This document shows, one piece after another, positions 47,101 through 56,182 of a stretch of DNA of 64,000 nt (its first letter is position 1; each line of letters opens with the position of its first letter). The translations under genes and the position numbers were made by a program. The notes beneath the pieces were generated by a model. The model was given only the letters and a program-made list of their open reading frames with translations. It ran no database searches and was not told the DNA's origin. The DNA comes from Flavobacterium succinicans LMG 10402 (GTDB lineage Bacteria > Bacteroidota > Bacteroidia > Flavobacteriales > Flavobacteriaceae). The stretch spans positions 124,001 to 188,000 of the forward strand of contig NZ_JATV01000004.1 of NCBI RefSeq assembly GCF_000611675.1, given 5' to 3'.

Positions 47101-50100
47101 CCAAAGGATGTCCAATTACTTCGGCTGCAATGCCAATTGTTGCTTTGACGCCTCCAACGGCAATGACGTTTAAGAATACTCCAGTTACTTGTCCAGATAA
47201 TAAAACAGACATCACAATTGATACCTATACAGGTGGTTTTGGAGCTGTAGAATATAGAATTAGTGCTCCGGCTGCTGCAGTAAGACCGTTTCAGTCTGGC
47301 GCTACTTTTACCAATCTAGATCCCGGCGTAACCTATCGTTTTGAAGTTAGAGATGCTAAAAATTGTCTTTTCTCTACGACCTATTCAGTACCTGTATTAC
47401 CAACACTTTCTGCTAGTGGAGTAGTGGTGAGCAATGTAGTATGCGTTGGTGAGAGCAACGGATCTATTCGATATACGGTTGGCGGATTTGGCAATAATAC
47501 CCCTTATTCTTATACTATAGATGGTGTAGCGGCAGGTTCAGCAAGTTCACCATTAACAGGATCTACATTTGATATTTTAGTTCCTAATTTAGCGGCTGGA
47601 CTTCATGAATTAGAAATTACCAACACTACGACCAAATGTAGCGTAAAGGCTTCTGCAACAGTAGCAGCGCCAAGTGCTCCTTTGGCTATTACCCCTCCAA
47701 CTATTTCACCTATTACTTGTTCTAAAGCTACAGCAAGTATCACCATCAATACCACTGGTGGATGGGGATCTAATAGTTATACCGTTACAGGAACTGCACC
47801 AGTAGTAGCTCCAGTAACACAAACGACTAGAACCTTTAACAATCTGGCGGTTGGTGATTATACCGCAAGCGTTAAAGATGCTAATGGTTGTATCGTTTCT
47901 ATCCCATTTACTATAGCACCTTACACCGCACTAGAACTTACTCCAACAGTTACTGCGGCTTGTTCTGTTGCAGGAAATACGAATGTAATTGTAGCTTCGG
48001 CAACGGGAGGTTCAGGTACTTATACTTATTCTATCAATACAGGGGTCGCTCCAACTGGTGCTTTATTAAATACGTTTAACGTTGCCCCCGGCGATTATAT
48101 TATTACGGTAAGAGATGCTTTTGGTTGTATTGATACAGAAACGGTTACTGTAAGCGAAGTATTAACAGCAACCGCTATTAAAACGAAAGACATTACTTGC
48201 TCAACACCTGAAGAAGCTACTATTAGAGTAGATGTTACAGGTGGTAAAGCAGATTTTGGATATAGAGTGAATATTGGTGGAACAGGTTTTTTTGGTCCAG
48301 TAATTCCTTTCCCAACTACAGGCTCATCAACATTAAATTATACTGCTTTATCTTTATTAGGTACTTCATATCAATTTGAAATCACAGACGCTAATGGTTG
48401 TACAAGAGTTACAAATACTGTAAACACTAATACACCAACTCCAGTTGCTGCTACAACATCGATAACAAATTTGACATGTTATCAATCAGGAAATGGTGTG
48501 GTAACCATAAATCCTTCAGCAGGTGTAGCACCATTTGAATATAATTTTAATGGTTTAGGGTTCTCAAATGTATCAACTTATTCTAATCTCGCTGCTTCTA
48601 CAGGTCTTGGTTATCCTTATGTTGTAAGAGATAGTAAAGGTTGTTTATTTAATGGATTTGCAGTTGTGAATCAACCGTTTGAAATTGAATACACTGTTTC
48701 AGCAGTTAATATGAAATGTGATTTAGATATTAAATTAGGTTCAATTACTGTTAGTGCAATTACGAATGGTTTTGGCCCTTTTAACTATACGTTAAGAAAT
48801 CTTATTACAGGTGCAGTAATCACTCATACAGATCCAACAGGAGCTAGCTTTACATTCTCTAACTTGAGTTTTGGTAATTTTGAAGTGATAGTAACAGATT
48901 CTAAAGGTTGTTCTAAAACTATTAGTAACATACAAGTACTTCCGCCACCTGATCAATTGTTAATTGATGTATCAGCCACTGCTGACTGTACAAATGGTGC
49001 GACAATAATCGTTGAGGTGAAACCAACTGTTGTACCAGCTACTCCTAAGTATAAATTTGGAATCTATGACGCAACAACTGCACCGTTTACAACCAATTTG
49101 TTACCACCAGATCTTACTGATCCGTTTAAGAGAACATTTACTAGTTTAACTCCAGGGGTTACGTATACATTTGTTGTTTATGACGAAAATACAGACTGCT
49201 ATTATTTCCAAACTGCTCCGGGAGCTGTAGATCCACTAACAGAAATGATAGTTAGTACTCCAGTTGAAAATGATGTCACTTGTACAGGAACTGATACAGG
49301 AGGTGTTACATTCACTCTTAGTAATTATGATGCAACTACTGTAAACTGGGAGATATTCACCAATCAAACCAATGTTTCTACGAATGTAAAGGGTACAGTA
49401 ACAACAATTGCACCTACTACAGTTAACGTGACAACTGGTTTAAAACCGGGAACTTATTACGTTAAGTTTACAGAAGTTGGCGGATCATATAATGGTTGTA
49501 CAAGTGCGTCAGCAACTTTTTCAATTACTGAATCTCCAGTACTTTTAGATTTAAATGCTTCTGCAACTAAAAAGGACAATTGTAATACTAATGCAGGTCA
49601 AATTGTTGGGGTTGCAAATGGAGGTACTGCGCCATATAGTTTTATCCTTAATTCTTCTAGTACAGCGCCAGCTCTTGGGAATCCTTTATGGAATTCACCT
49701 AGTACATTTAATGTGGAGTCAGGAAGTTATTACGTTTGGGTTAAAGATAGTAGAGGTTGTATTGTTGGTGAACCAGTAAATGTTATACTAGATCCTTCAC
49801 CAGTTATTGCTTTGACAGTTGTAAATAAATGTGTTGCAGAGGGTGCTTTTGAAATTTTAGTTACAGAAAACACGGCTGGTACAGGCGCTTATACTATAAG
49901 CTTAGATGATAGTGATTTTGCAAGTATAACACTTCCTCATACCTTTACAGGATTAAATTCAGGTCCGCATAAGGTTATAATTAAAGATGCGAATGGTTGT
50001 ACTGACACCAAAAATATAACTATTGCAGCTCCGTTAAAAGTGACACCGTTTATCGATGCCTTACCTACTTGTGCCAATAATGATGGTCAGGTGACCTTAA

Positions 50101-53100
50101 CTGCTTCTGGCGGAACTGGTGCAGGAACTTATACTTATAGTATTCTACCTGTAGCGGGATTAATTACAAATACTCCAACTGGAGCTGTGATTAGTGCTTT
50201 GCCACATGGTACTTATACCATAACAATGAGGGATACGGCTACGCCAACCAATTGTACCACTACTACAGAGGTTACTTTAAGTGCACCAACTGCAGTTGTT
50301 TATACAGCTACTCCAACAGCTCCAAGTTGTACAGGTACGCAAGGAAATAGTGCAAATGGTACTATCGATATCGTTTTGGATGCAACCAATGTTAATCCAC
50401 CGTATACTTATTCAATTACTCGAACATTACCAACGCCTTTGGCTACTGTTACCCAAGATACAGGGTTATTTACAGGATTGACTGCGGGTACTTATGATAT
50501 TCTTGTATCATCAGCTAGGGGTTGTTCAATTCCAGATACGGTTGTTATTGATGATCCATCTCCAGTTGTAGCTTCGGCTTCGGCTTCTGCCTTTACTTGT
50601 TCTCCAACCAATACACCAAACGTTACAATAGTAACTGTTAGTGCAGCAGGCGGAAGTGGAACCTATACCTTTAGTTCTGACGGAATCAGTTATTTCCCAA
50701 GCAATAGCATTCCGGCTGATAATAAGTATGCCTTTGATGTCATAGACACAAGTGTTTCAAGTGTAACGTTTTATACTAAGGATGCGAATGGTTGTACTGA
50801 TGATATTATAGTTCCAATTACCCCATTCCCTAAATTAATTTCAGCCAATGCTACTTTAGGTACTCAAGCCGATTGTAACACGCCTACAGAAATTATTAAT
50901 GTAGCTATTACGGGTGGTTCAACACCTACAAATTTCAGTTATCAAGTTGCAATTGATGGAGGAAATTATGGTGCGTTAGTACCAATTACCGCTGGTGCTA
51001 CTTCATTCACTTATCCTGCTACATCAATAGGGAGTTTTTATGAATTTAAAATAACGGATAATACAACAGGTTGTAGTATTATTTCAAATGCGTACACCGT
51101 TCCAGTATTCAATACCATGACCGTAACAGCTAGTGCATTTAAAAATGTAGATTGTTATAATTCGGCAACGGGTCAAATTGAAATTAATATTGGTAACTAT
51201 ACCGGTGCTTATACTTATACCATTTTAAAAGGTGGGGTTTCTACAACTTTTACAGGTGCAGGAAATACAACAACTAATCCAATGGTACTCAATCATGGTT
51301 TAGTTGCAGGAACAGATTACACTGTAAGCATTGCCCAAACAGCATATCCAAGTTGTATAAAACCTTCTAATACTGTTATCATTACTCAGCCGGCGGCTTT
51401 AGATTTGTCTCGTCCTTTTGTTACTGTTAAAAATCAAAATTGTAACACCACAGGAGCAGTAGTTACTGTTGATGATACTAAAATTTTGGGTGGCAAACGT
51501 GATTATACGTATGTTTTTGTACTCAATGGTTCGGGAGCATTGCCACCAGCTGGTGATTTCAAATCTACAAAAACGGCAACATTTGCCACAACTGTAGCAT
51601 CAACGGATACGGTTGTGGTTTGGGTAAAAGATGCTAACGGATGTTACAGTTTTGTAAGAGTACCGATTTCATTAGATCCAATGCCAACTGTAACAGCAAG
51701 TGTAGCTAGTCAATGTCCGTCTCCAGCGGGTTACACGATTAATGCAGTAGGTACAGGTGGTGTAGGTACGTTAGAATACAGTTTGGATGGTATTAGTTTT
51801 GGAACATCATCTTCATTAAGTGTAACTTCTCCAGGTGATTATGATGTTTGGGTAAAAGATGCCAATGATTGTATTGCAAAAACAACTGGTAAAGTAAAGA
51901 TTTTCGAACCATTACAATTATATGCTGATGTTGCCTTATCGACTTGTACAGATGCAGATGGTGTGGTAACCCTAACGGCTAGTGGTGGATCTGCTCTTCC
52001 GGCAAATTATGAATATAAAATTGGATTTGGTGGTACTTATGGTTCTTCCAATGTATTTGGTGGTTTAGCAGCAAGTGCTACTCCTTATACTTTTTATGTA
52101 AGAGATATATCCACAGTGCCATCTTGTGAAAAATGGGTGGACGTGATTATGTTCTTGCCCAATCAAAATATTGATTTTGTTCCAGTTGCAACTCCAGTTA
52201 CTTGTAACGGAGATTCGGATGGTACGATTAGGGTTAACATGGCTCCTTCAACACTAGGAGTAAATGATAATCCAATTTATACTTATGCTTTAAAAGGAAC
52301 AACTATAGGTGGTGTTCCAGTTACAATACCTGCAACGGGTGCTCCCCTTCAAACCTCTCCATTGTTCAGCGGTTTAGCAGCGGGTACGTATACTGTCACC
52401 GTTACTTCAGGAAGAGGTTGTTCAGTTTCACAACCTATAGATGTTGATGAACCTGATCCAATTCTGGTACCAACTCCAACAGTAGTTCCATTTGGTTGTG
52501 CCACAGGAAATTCAAGTAAAAATGCTACCATTACCGTTACTGGAGTAACAGGTGGTTCAAATACCTATTTACAATATGAATTTATTAAAGTAGGTAATCC
52601 TATTCCTGTTCAAAAAAGTGACAATCCTATTTATATTGAAGCGGATTTTTCAGGAGGTTCTTATATCGTAAATGTGTATGATGAGAATGGTTGTCCAGGT
52701 ACTTCGGCTGCAATTGACATTGATCCTTTTGTGCAATTGGATAAAGTGAATGTGAATGTTACGCGTCCGATAACTTGTAATCCTACCACAGAAGATATTA
52801 CTGTTTCGGCTACTACTATTGGCGGACCAGCAACTAATTTAGAATATACATTGGTAGACATTGATGCTGCTACTGGATTAAAAGGTGGACTTTATCCACA
52901 ACAAACCAATACAACAGGAAACTTTGCCAATTTACCTGTGGCTAATTACTTAATCACAGTTAAGAACTTAGATACGAATTGCGAAATCATCGGGGTACAC
53001 TACGTAAACGAACCGAACACTTTCGACTTGACTATCGACAATGTAGTAGATGTAACTTGTTTAAATGACACTAACGGAAGTGCGAGAGTGACTTTAATAG

Positions 53101-55598
53101 ATAGAGTACCTTCGCCATTTGATAATGCTGGACCATTTGATTATACTTTAGTAGATGCTCTTGGGAATTCATTACCAGGTGGTTCTTCAACAGCAACAGG
53201 CACGGTGAACTTGACCAACTTAGCCAAAGGAACCTATACGATTACTGCAACTTTGACCAACACACCATTCTGTACTGTAAGTAAAAACTTTACGATTGGA
53301 GGTCCAAATGAAGCTTTAGTTATTGGCGGATCTCATACTGAAATTACTTGCGTAACAGGTAACAATGACGGTTCAATTGCTGCAACAGCTTCTGGTGGAT
53401 GGCCAGGAGGCTATGAATTCCAATTGGAAGAAACCTTGTCTGGAACGACTATTTCAGCTTGGAGCACAACTAGTACTTTTAACGGCTTGACCGCTGGAAA
53501 TTATGTAGTGAAAGCGAGAGATCCAAGAGGATGTGAAGTGTTCAGAACAGTAGTTTTGACTAATCCAACGCCAATTGCTTTTAACGCTATACCAAGCACT
53601 ACTTTGTTGACTTGTAAAGGAGATACCTCTGCAACCATAACTGTAAGTGCTCCAACAGGCGGTCAAAACGGGAACTACTTATACACCTTAAATACGACTT
53701 CGGCTGTGCCAATGATCAGCTCAGGGCCACAAGCAGATCCAGTGTTTAGTAATTTAGGCGCAGGAACCTATACCGTAACGGTAACCGATGGTTGGGGTTG
53801 TGGTACGCCTTCGGCACCGATTGTAATCAATGAGCCTACAGAAGTTGTGGCAAGTTTAGTATTGGCTACTACACCAACTTGTAATATTTTATCTAGTATA
53901 ACCTTAAGTGCAACTGGTGGTACAGGAACGTACACGTATAGTGCAGACAGTGCTTTTACGGTTTCTGCTAACCCACTTTTGTATGGCACTTTTGCGACAA
54001 CAACTACGATACTCAATGTACCTGTAGGCACTTACCGTTACTACGTACGTGATGTGAACGGATGTGTTAGTGTGGTTTCTAATGATGTTAAGATTGAACC
54101 GCTACCTGTTTTGAAAGTAGATCTTGATGTACAAAATGCGAAAATCAATTGTAAAGGAGATACGAATGGCGTAATTGTAGCAACCGCAACGGGTGGTTTG
54201 GGCAATTATATTTATACTTTATTAGATGGTACAGGTAATCCAATAGCATTTACTCCGGTACAAACCACTCCAGGTAATTTTACGCAATTGCCTGCTGGAA
54301 CCTATAGTGTTCGTGTGAATAGTGGAGTAGATTGTCAAGTAGTATCCGTTTCTGAAGTGATAGAAGAGCCATTAACATCATTGACGGCAAGTGCAGTACC
54401 TACGCCAATTACTTGTAACGGAGCGGCCAATGGTGTCATCACTGTAACCGCATCTGGCGGAACGGGAGCCATTAAGTATGCGATTTCACCACGAATGGAT
54501 CAGTTCTTTGATACCGGTGTTTTTGATCAATTGGCCCCAGGTACTTACCAAATCATAGTACAAGATGCCAATGGTTGTTTCACTCTTTTATCCGAAGAAA
54601 TCACCGAGCCACAACCTATTTTTGTGAATACCGTGGCAGGTTCTGAAATACAAGAGGTATGTTTTGGAGATAGAAATGCAGCTTTTGATATCAACATCAC
54701 TGGTGGTGTGGCGCCTTATAGCGTAAGTATTGACAATATCAATGGAACGTATTTCACTGGAACAGCGACTCAAAACGTTTTTGCCTTTAACGGATTAACT
54801 GGTGGCGATCATACAGTGTACATCAAAGATTTCAACGGTTGTACAGCTGAATGGTTGGTGGCTTTAGATAAATCTGTAAATCTAGATCCAAAAGCTAGCG
54901 TGGTCTATGGTTGTGAGTTCAATTCGCCAAGCAATACGGTAACGGTTGCACTAGATGCTAGTGTAGACCCTACTTTGGTAGATTTTGCTTTAGATGGTTC
55001 AACGGTTTTCCAAGCGAGCAATATTTTCAAAAATGTTGCGCCAGGTTTCCATACCATCACGGCAAGACACTTGAATACGTGTGAAAAAATCACGACTTCG
55101 TTTGAAGTAATTGGATATACACAATTGACGCTTACTATAGCTGACGGAGGCTTGAATGAAATTGTTGCTACGGGTGCAGCTGGAGCAGGTAATTATAAGT
55201 ATTCATTCGATGGAGGAAATAGCTTTAGCACCAACAATAAATTTATTTTCTATAAATCTGGTGATTATACGGTAATGGTACGTGATGCCAATGGATGTGA
55301 AGCTACGGCAACGCGTTATTTTGAATTTATTGATATCAAAATACCAAATGTGTTTACGCCAAATGGTGATGGTAATAATGATACTTGGTTGCCAACCAAT
55401 ACGATCAATTACAAAGATTTGACGATTAGTATTTTTGACCGTTACGGCCGAAAAATAGCTAACCTTAGAGTAGGTCAAGGTTGGGACGGAAGATACAATA
55501 GTCTCGAATTGCCAACGGGTGATTATTGGTACATTTTGAAATTGAAAAATGAGCAAGATGATCGAGAATTTGTAGGTCACTTTACTTTGATGCGTTAA
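41154..55598 (+). CDS. sprB: Giant gliding adhesin SprB
   Basis: 4814 residues (roughly 490 kDa). The N-terminus is unusually long before the cleavage region (about 64 residues, ending SQGSYGQ). Then come an adhesin-like beta domain (about 65-410), a DUF11-type repeat domain (about 410-570, ILTKKVLKGGVDAANQPVKLSEVLTYELQFQNVG) and, from about 780 to 4700, some 42 SprB repeats by hand count. Each repeat starts near a (V/I)TCNGxxNGxI-type segment and ends in VKDANGC or a variant. One jelly-roll-like domain is inserted near residues 1260-1462. The end (FTPNGDGNNDTW...FVGHFTLMR) is a type B sorting domain for type IX export. In F. johnsoniae SprB (6497 residues) moves along the cell surface and drives gliding. 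The start ATG at 41154 follows the hairpin at 41090-41133. Confidence 0.93.
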   Translation: MKKPTILHLLFLEFFTFISKNISLLRKFHLPTFPIVQQSKNRCLSYALAMVGMLFFMSQGSYGQNLKPFNIRFDKNVKGDQLMIGNNILSQDNTNFNDKDSYNSDIDMQYVNIDSDPTTFSSSSAELTVPNSNAPAAACYKIVYAALYWSGIIREGDNTVDRTKFTSIKFKTPVGGYKDITGELIYDAINQSNGIGRDKNRPYACYADVTSLVQPLTDANGTYTVANVLSSTGYNSSTGLSAGWSLYIVYEDPKLPARSITSYDGFSGISGTTTLDITVSGFRTIPKGPVNASFAFAALEGDKKIDGDYLEINGVKQSAATATGTTLRPTDNFFNSSITYIDPNTKKTANFTAPNRTPASSNTLGYDAGIIELKNDNNSAIKNDATSAKITLGSTGDVYFYYFNAIAVEIIEPKIILTKKVLKGGVDAANQPVKLSEVLTYELQFQNVGNDNAKTFTIEDKLPANTNFNYPADIEAPLPAGVTHTYNATTRTITFRIPDNLVNKNGNLSTPIRFKVQVVPTCENLTEPCNNIIKNTAKSKYTGEINTNDGKGFGEDSYSSYSACTISVPESTNFLVGVDDCKKRNDVLCGDNVTISATGGYASYSWSTSPTGIPVIGTSQTLTVTKPGTYYVKNTATPPCVDLEEIITVADYAAKPKNPLIDIADNINPATGLIDKCVNDGSVLPKFFLCGNEAYKDINLSSLGATRITWEKTTCVPDPNLSDLCANVSPTCTWTTAIPDGNTFRADTAGQYRVSIYFGGCFSRFYFNVYKNELNYTVDKKDMICGKDGSITINGLGTNYEYSLSKDSGYQSSNTFNITTEGTYTVFIRQVGVATNPCIFEVKNIPIYKIVFNPIAPVITQPLCHDSKGSIKVYGTAYNGAQYTYELFKGGVSVEKVINSTASEYEFTGKDAGVYTYTVTTQDGCSYNGTAEIIAPAALTASPAITKPLTCENGEITVTPKNGTAPYYYYVNGSTTSQTDPKIVITTAGTYSIRVLDKNNCSYTIPGIKIDANPKPEFTVAGTNINCYGAKTGTIKFNVTNANGYTLAYSIDNGVTYVANGTFSDLPAGTYKPILRYTLSGVNCFETRPDINLTEPTTALSASAGVSELAGCGDGVTIPKNYGRVRITNPQGGVAPYEYSFDNQGTWSSTIMDAYKAPGTYTLYVKDANGCIFSAPVILDPEPAEPVIKATPQIDYNCDGTATSTVTVENPANASYTYEYYLDGVKNTNVPSNVFVNVSSVPNPHSIRVDYKLNSVPTPSNLLFENFGYGADVESPGINTTFYCFERQVVATQCRNSIEINDGDYSVTARIVKPFGPWIQPGDHTPQTVPPTPNGRCLVVNLGDKIGTTDVIYKKVIKDIIPNQPINFELFVKNLLNKTNNQIDCNLAVALVDATGKEIQTFTTGDVPKSELWEKYPKTPITLDPGNNTTLTFIIRSNKSNTNGNDVAIDDIKVFQLPKSCIASKSFPLTIDTGKAFTAEITGTKNVTCNGEINGEITISATNFDTTTGYQYSLDNGTNWDTTVLTTSPYTITNLGPKAYTVAVRPIGSTVTACTKTFPPVNISQPAPIVVNATKTKATCLTGATIDARSTTGGTPAYKFELINTVAPNTVIAFPANGVLPDVAPGTYLIKATDANSCSNPTEYSITIDAVPTISAAVVPSTAMCFDPTTGAEIKVEINGGVGPYSYQTSLNGGTFSASSATFTTLSFTHTAAVTGNYVFRVTDSNGCPAETAQQVINAKVTANAQVTTDLDCDPAPGSPDAVITGTISGGTAPFTVVLTSGQTTGTLAGPVGTATTFTYTTGVSGTYQFEITDAIGCKTTTSATINAKIAVTAKATVTDVKCNGENNGSVILEALTGVAPYTFAITAGTATTGLSTNTTANYSGLAPGTYKYTVTDKKNCQEEFSFEVKQPDAIEINASIKTPYTCDSEAIIEAIATKGNGGFTYVLKRTVATVETTVATNTTGLFPNLTVAGSYTVTATDAKGCPITSAAMPIVALTPPTAMTFKNTPVTCPDNKTDITIDTYTGGFGAVEYRISAPAAAVRPFQSGATFTNLDPGVTYRFEVRDAKNCLFSTTYSVPVLPTLSASGVVVSNVVCVGESNGSIRYTVGGFGNNTPYSYTIDGVAAGSASSPLTGSTFDILVPNLAAGLHELEITNTTTKCSVKASATVAAPSAPLAITPPTISPITCSKATASITINTTGGWGSNSYTVTGTAPVVAPVTQTTRTFNNLAVGDYTASVKDANGCIVSIPFTIAPYTALELTPTVTAACSVAGNTNVIVASATGGSGTYTYSINTGVAPTGALLNTFNVAPGDYIITVRDAFGCIDTETVTVSEVLTATAIKTKDITCSTPEEATIRVDVTGGKADFGYRVNIGGTGFFGPVIPFPTTGSSTLNYTALSLLGTSYQFEITDANGCTRVTNTVNTNTPTPVAATTSITNLTCYQSGNGVVTINPSAGVAPFEYNFNGLGFSNVSTYSNLAASTGLGYPYVVRDSKGCLFNGFAVVNQPFEIEYTVSAVNMKCDLDIKLGSITVSAITNGFGPFNYTLRNLITGAVITHTDPTGASFTFSNLSFGNFEVIVTDSKGCSKTISNIQVLPPPDQLLIDVSATADCTNGATIIVEVKPTVVPATPKYKFGIYDATTAPFTTNLLPPDLTDPFKRTFTSLTPGVTYTFVVYDENTDCYYFQTAPGAVDPLTEMIVSTPVENDVTCTGTDTGGVTFTLSNYDATTVNWEIFTNQTNVSTNVKGTVTTIAPTTVNVTTGLKPGTYYVKFTEVGGSYNGCTSASATFSITESPVLLDLNASATKKDNCNTNAGQIVGVANGGTAPYSFILNSSSTAPALGNPLWNSPSTFNVESGSYYVWVKDSRGCIVGEPVNVILDPSPVIALTVVNKCVAEGAFEILVTENTAGTGAYTISLDDSDFASITLPHTFTGLNSGPHKVIIKDANGCTDTKNITIAAPLKVTPFIDALPTCANNDGQVTLTASGGTGAGTYTYSILPVAGLITNTPTGAVISALPHGTYTITMRDTATPTNCTTTTEVTLSAPTAVVYTATPTAPSCTGTQGNSANGTIDIVLDATNVNPPYTYSITRTLPTPLATVTQDTGLFTGLTAGTYDILVSSARGCSIPDTVVIDDPSPVVASASASAFTCSPTNTPNVTIVTVSAAGGSGTYTFSSDGISYFPSNSIPADNKYAFDVIDTSVSSVTFYTKDANGCTDDIIVPITPFPKLISANATLGTQADCNTPTEIINVAITGGSTPTNFSYQVAIDGGNYGALVPITAGATSFTYPATSIGSFYEFKITDNTTGCSIISNAYTVPVFNTMTVTASAFKNVDCYNSATGQIEINIGNYTGAYTYTILKGGVSTTFTGAGNTTTNPMVLNHGLVAGTDYTVSIAQTAYPSCIKPSNTVIITQPAALDLSRPFVTVKNQNCNTTGAVVTVDDTKILGGKRDYTYVFVLNGSGALPPAGDFKSTKTATFATTVASTDTVVVWVKDANGCYSFVRVPISLDPMPTVTASVASQCPSPAGYTINAVGTGGVGTLEYSLDGISFGTSSSLSVTSPGDYDVWVKDANDCIAKTTGKVKIFEPLQLYADVALSTCTDADGVVTLTASGGSALPANYEYKIGFGGTYGSSNVFGGLAASATPYTFYVRDISTVPSCEKWVDVIMFLPNQNIDFVPVATPVTCNGDSDGTIRVNMAPSTLGVNDNPIYTYALKGTTIGGVPVTIPATGAPLQTSPLFSGLAAGTYTVTVTSGRGCSVSQPIDVDEPDPILVPTPTVVPFGCATGNSSKNATITVTGVTGGSNTYLQYEFIKVGNPIPVQKSDNPIYIEADFSGGSYIVNVYDENGCPGTSAAIDIDPFVQLDKVNVNVTRPITCNPTTEDITVSATTIGGPATNLEYTLVDIDAATGLKGGLYPQQTNTTGNFANLPVANYLITVKNLDTNCEIIGVHYVNEPNTFDLTIDNVVDVTCLNDTNGSARVTLIDRVPSPFDNAGPFDYTLVDALGNSLPGGSSTATGTVNLTNLAKGTYTITATLTNTPFCTVSKNFTIGGPNEALVIGGSHTEITCVTGNNDGSIAATASGGWPGGYEFQLEETLSGTTISAWSTTSTFNGLTAGNYVVKARDPRGCEVFRTVVLTNPTPIAFNAIPSTTLLTCKGDTSATITVSAPTGGQNGNYLYTLNTTSAVPMISSGPQADPVFSNLGAGTYTVTVTDGWGCGTPSAPIVINEPTEVVASLVLATTPTCNILSSITLSATGGTGTYTYSADSAFTVSANPLLYGTFATTTTILNVPVGTYRYYVRDVNGCVSVVSNDVKIEPLPVLKVDLDVQNAKINCKGDTNGVIVATATGGLGNYIYTLLDGTGNPIAFTPVQTTPGNFTQLPAGTYSVRVNSGVDCQVVSVSEVIEEPLTSLTASAVPTPITCNGAANGVITVTASGGTGAIKYAISPRMDQFFDTGVFDQLAPGTYQIIVQDANGCFTLLSEEITEPQPIFVNTVAGSEIQEVCFGDRNAAFDINITGGVAPYSVSIDNINGTYFTGTATQNVFAFNGLTGGDHTVYIKDFNGCTAEWLVALDKSVNLDPKASVVYGCEFNSPSNTVTVALDASVDPTLVDFALDGSTVFQASNIFKNVAPGFHTITARHLNTCEKITTSFEVIGYTQLTLTIADGGLNEIVATGAAGAGNYKYSFDGGNSFSTNNKFIFYKSGDYTVMVRDANGCEATATRYFEFIDIKIPNVFTPNGDGNNDTWLPTNTINYKDLTISIFDRYGRKIANLRVGQGWDGRYNSLELPTGDYWYILKLKNEQDDREFVGHFTLMR
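44940..45540 (+). other. Jelly-roll-like domain inserted in the SprB repeat region
   Basis: About 200 residues (LLFENFGYGADVESPGINTTFYCF ... NTNGNDVAIDDIKVFQLP) interrupt the SprB repeat series. The pattern ENFG...PG..., DGDYSVT, FELFVKN and NDVAIDDIKV is typical of beta-sandwich (MAM/CBM-like) domains in Bacteroidota surface proteins, which may bind carbohydrate or other ligands. No ligand can be named. Confidence 0.6.
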
Positions 55599-55628
55599 GG
55601 GAAAGGAATAATGAGTGATGAGAAAGTA

Positions 55629-55940
55629 AAATTTTTACCATTAAGAGATTAAGAAAATGAAGGTTTTTAGGGCTCAATGCAACTTAATCTCTTAATGGTG
55701 AATTATAAGCAATTAAAATTTTTATCATTAAGAGATTAAGAAAATGAAGGTTTTTAGAGCTTAATGCCTCTTAATTTCTTACTGGTGAATTAAAAGCAAT
55801 TAAAATTTTTATCATTAAGAGATTAAGAAAATGAAGGTTTTTAGAGCTTAATGCCTCTTAATTTCTTACTGGTGAATTAAAAGCAATTAAAATTTTTATC
55901 ATTAAGAGATTAAGAAAATGAAGGTTTTTAGAGCTTAATT
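55629..55940. repeat. 87-base tandem repeat between sprB and sprF
   Basis: Four copies starting with CATTAAGAGATTAAGAAAATGA. The TTAAGAGATT motif occurs at 55641, 55728, 55815 and 55902, a constant 87-base spacing. Copy 1 carries a perfect 17-base inverted repeat: ACCATTAAGAGATTAAG (55637-55653) and its complement (55683-55699); later copies have lost the right arm. A fifth, diverged remnant reaches about 56045. This fills most of the 584-base gap. Confidence 0.9.
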
Positions 55941-56129
55941 GACCTTACTGTCTTGAGGGTTAACTAAAAGAAGATACATTTTTTTACCAATATGAGCGTA
56001 AGAAAATAGAGCAAAACTTAATGAACCTTAATGCCTTAATGGTAAATTTTATAATTTAAATGTTAAATTTTTAAAACCCGCACGATTGCGTGTAGCACAT
56101 AAGAAAAAGAATCCCCCAATGGGTTAATT

Positions 56130-56161
56130 ATTCCTTCTTTTCCCCAAAAAGAAGAAGGAAT
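56130..56161. promoter_or_regulatory. Hairpin just before sprF
   Basis: ATTCCTTCTT (56130-56139) and AAGAAGGAAT (56152-56161) form a 10-base perfect stem, 21 bases before the sprF ATG. With no T-run it is not a terminator; it may affect translation or mRNA processing. No TAnnTTTG box was found in the gap, consistent with transcription from upstream. Confidence 0.5.
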
Positions 56162-56182
56162 ACACCAAAAAAATCTACTATA

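Noticed and set aside
48360-50000. More AT-rich stretch of sprB as evidence for recent transfer
   Set aside because: The reading frame and repeat pattern continue unchanged; the composition shift by eye is too slight to support transfer without a computed profile.
55629-55940. Possible CRISPR array (regular repeats)
   Set aside because: The whole 87-base unit is repeated with no unique spacers, and no cas genes are nearby.
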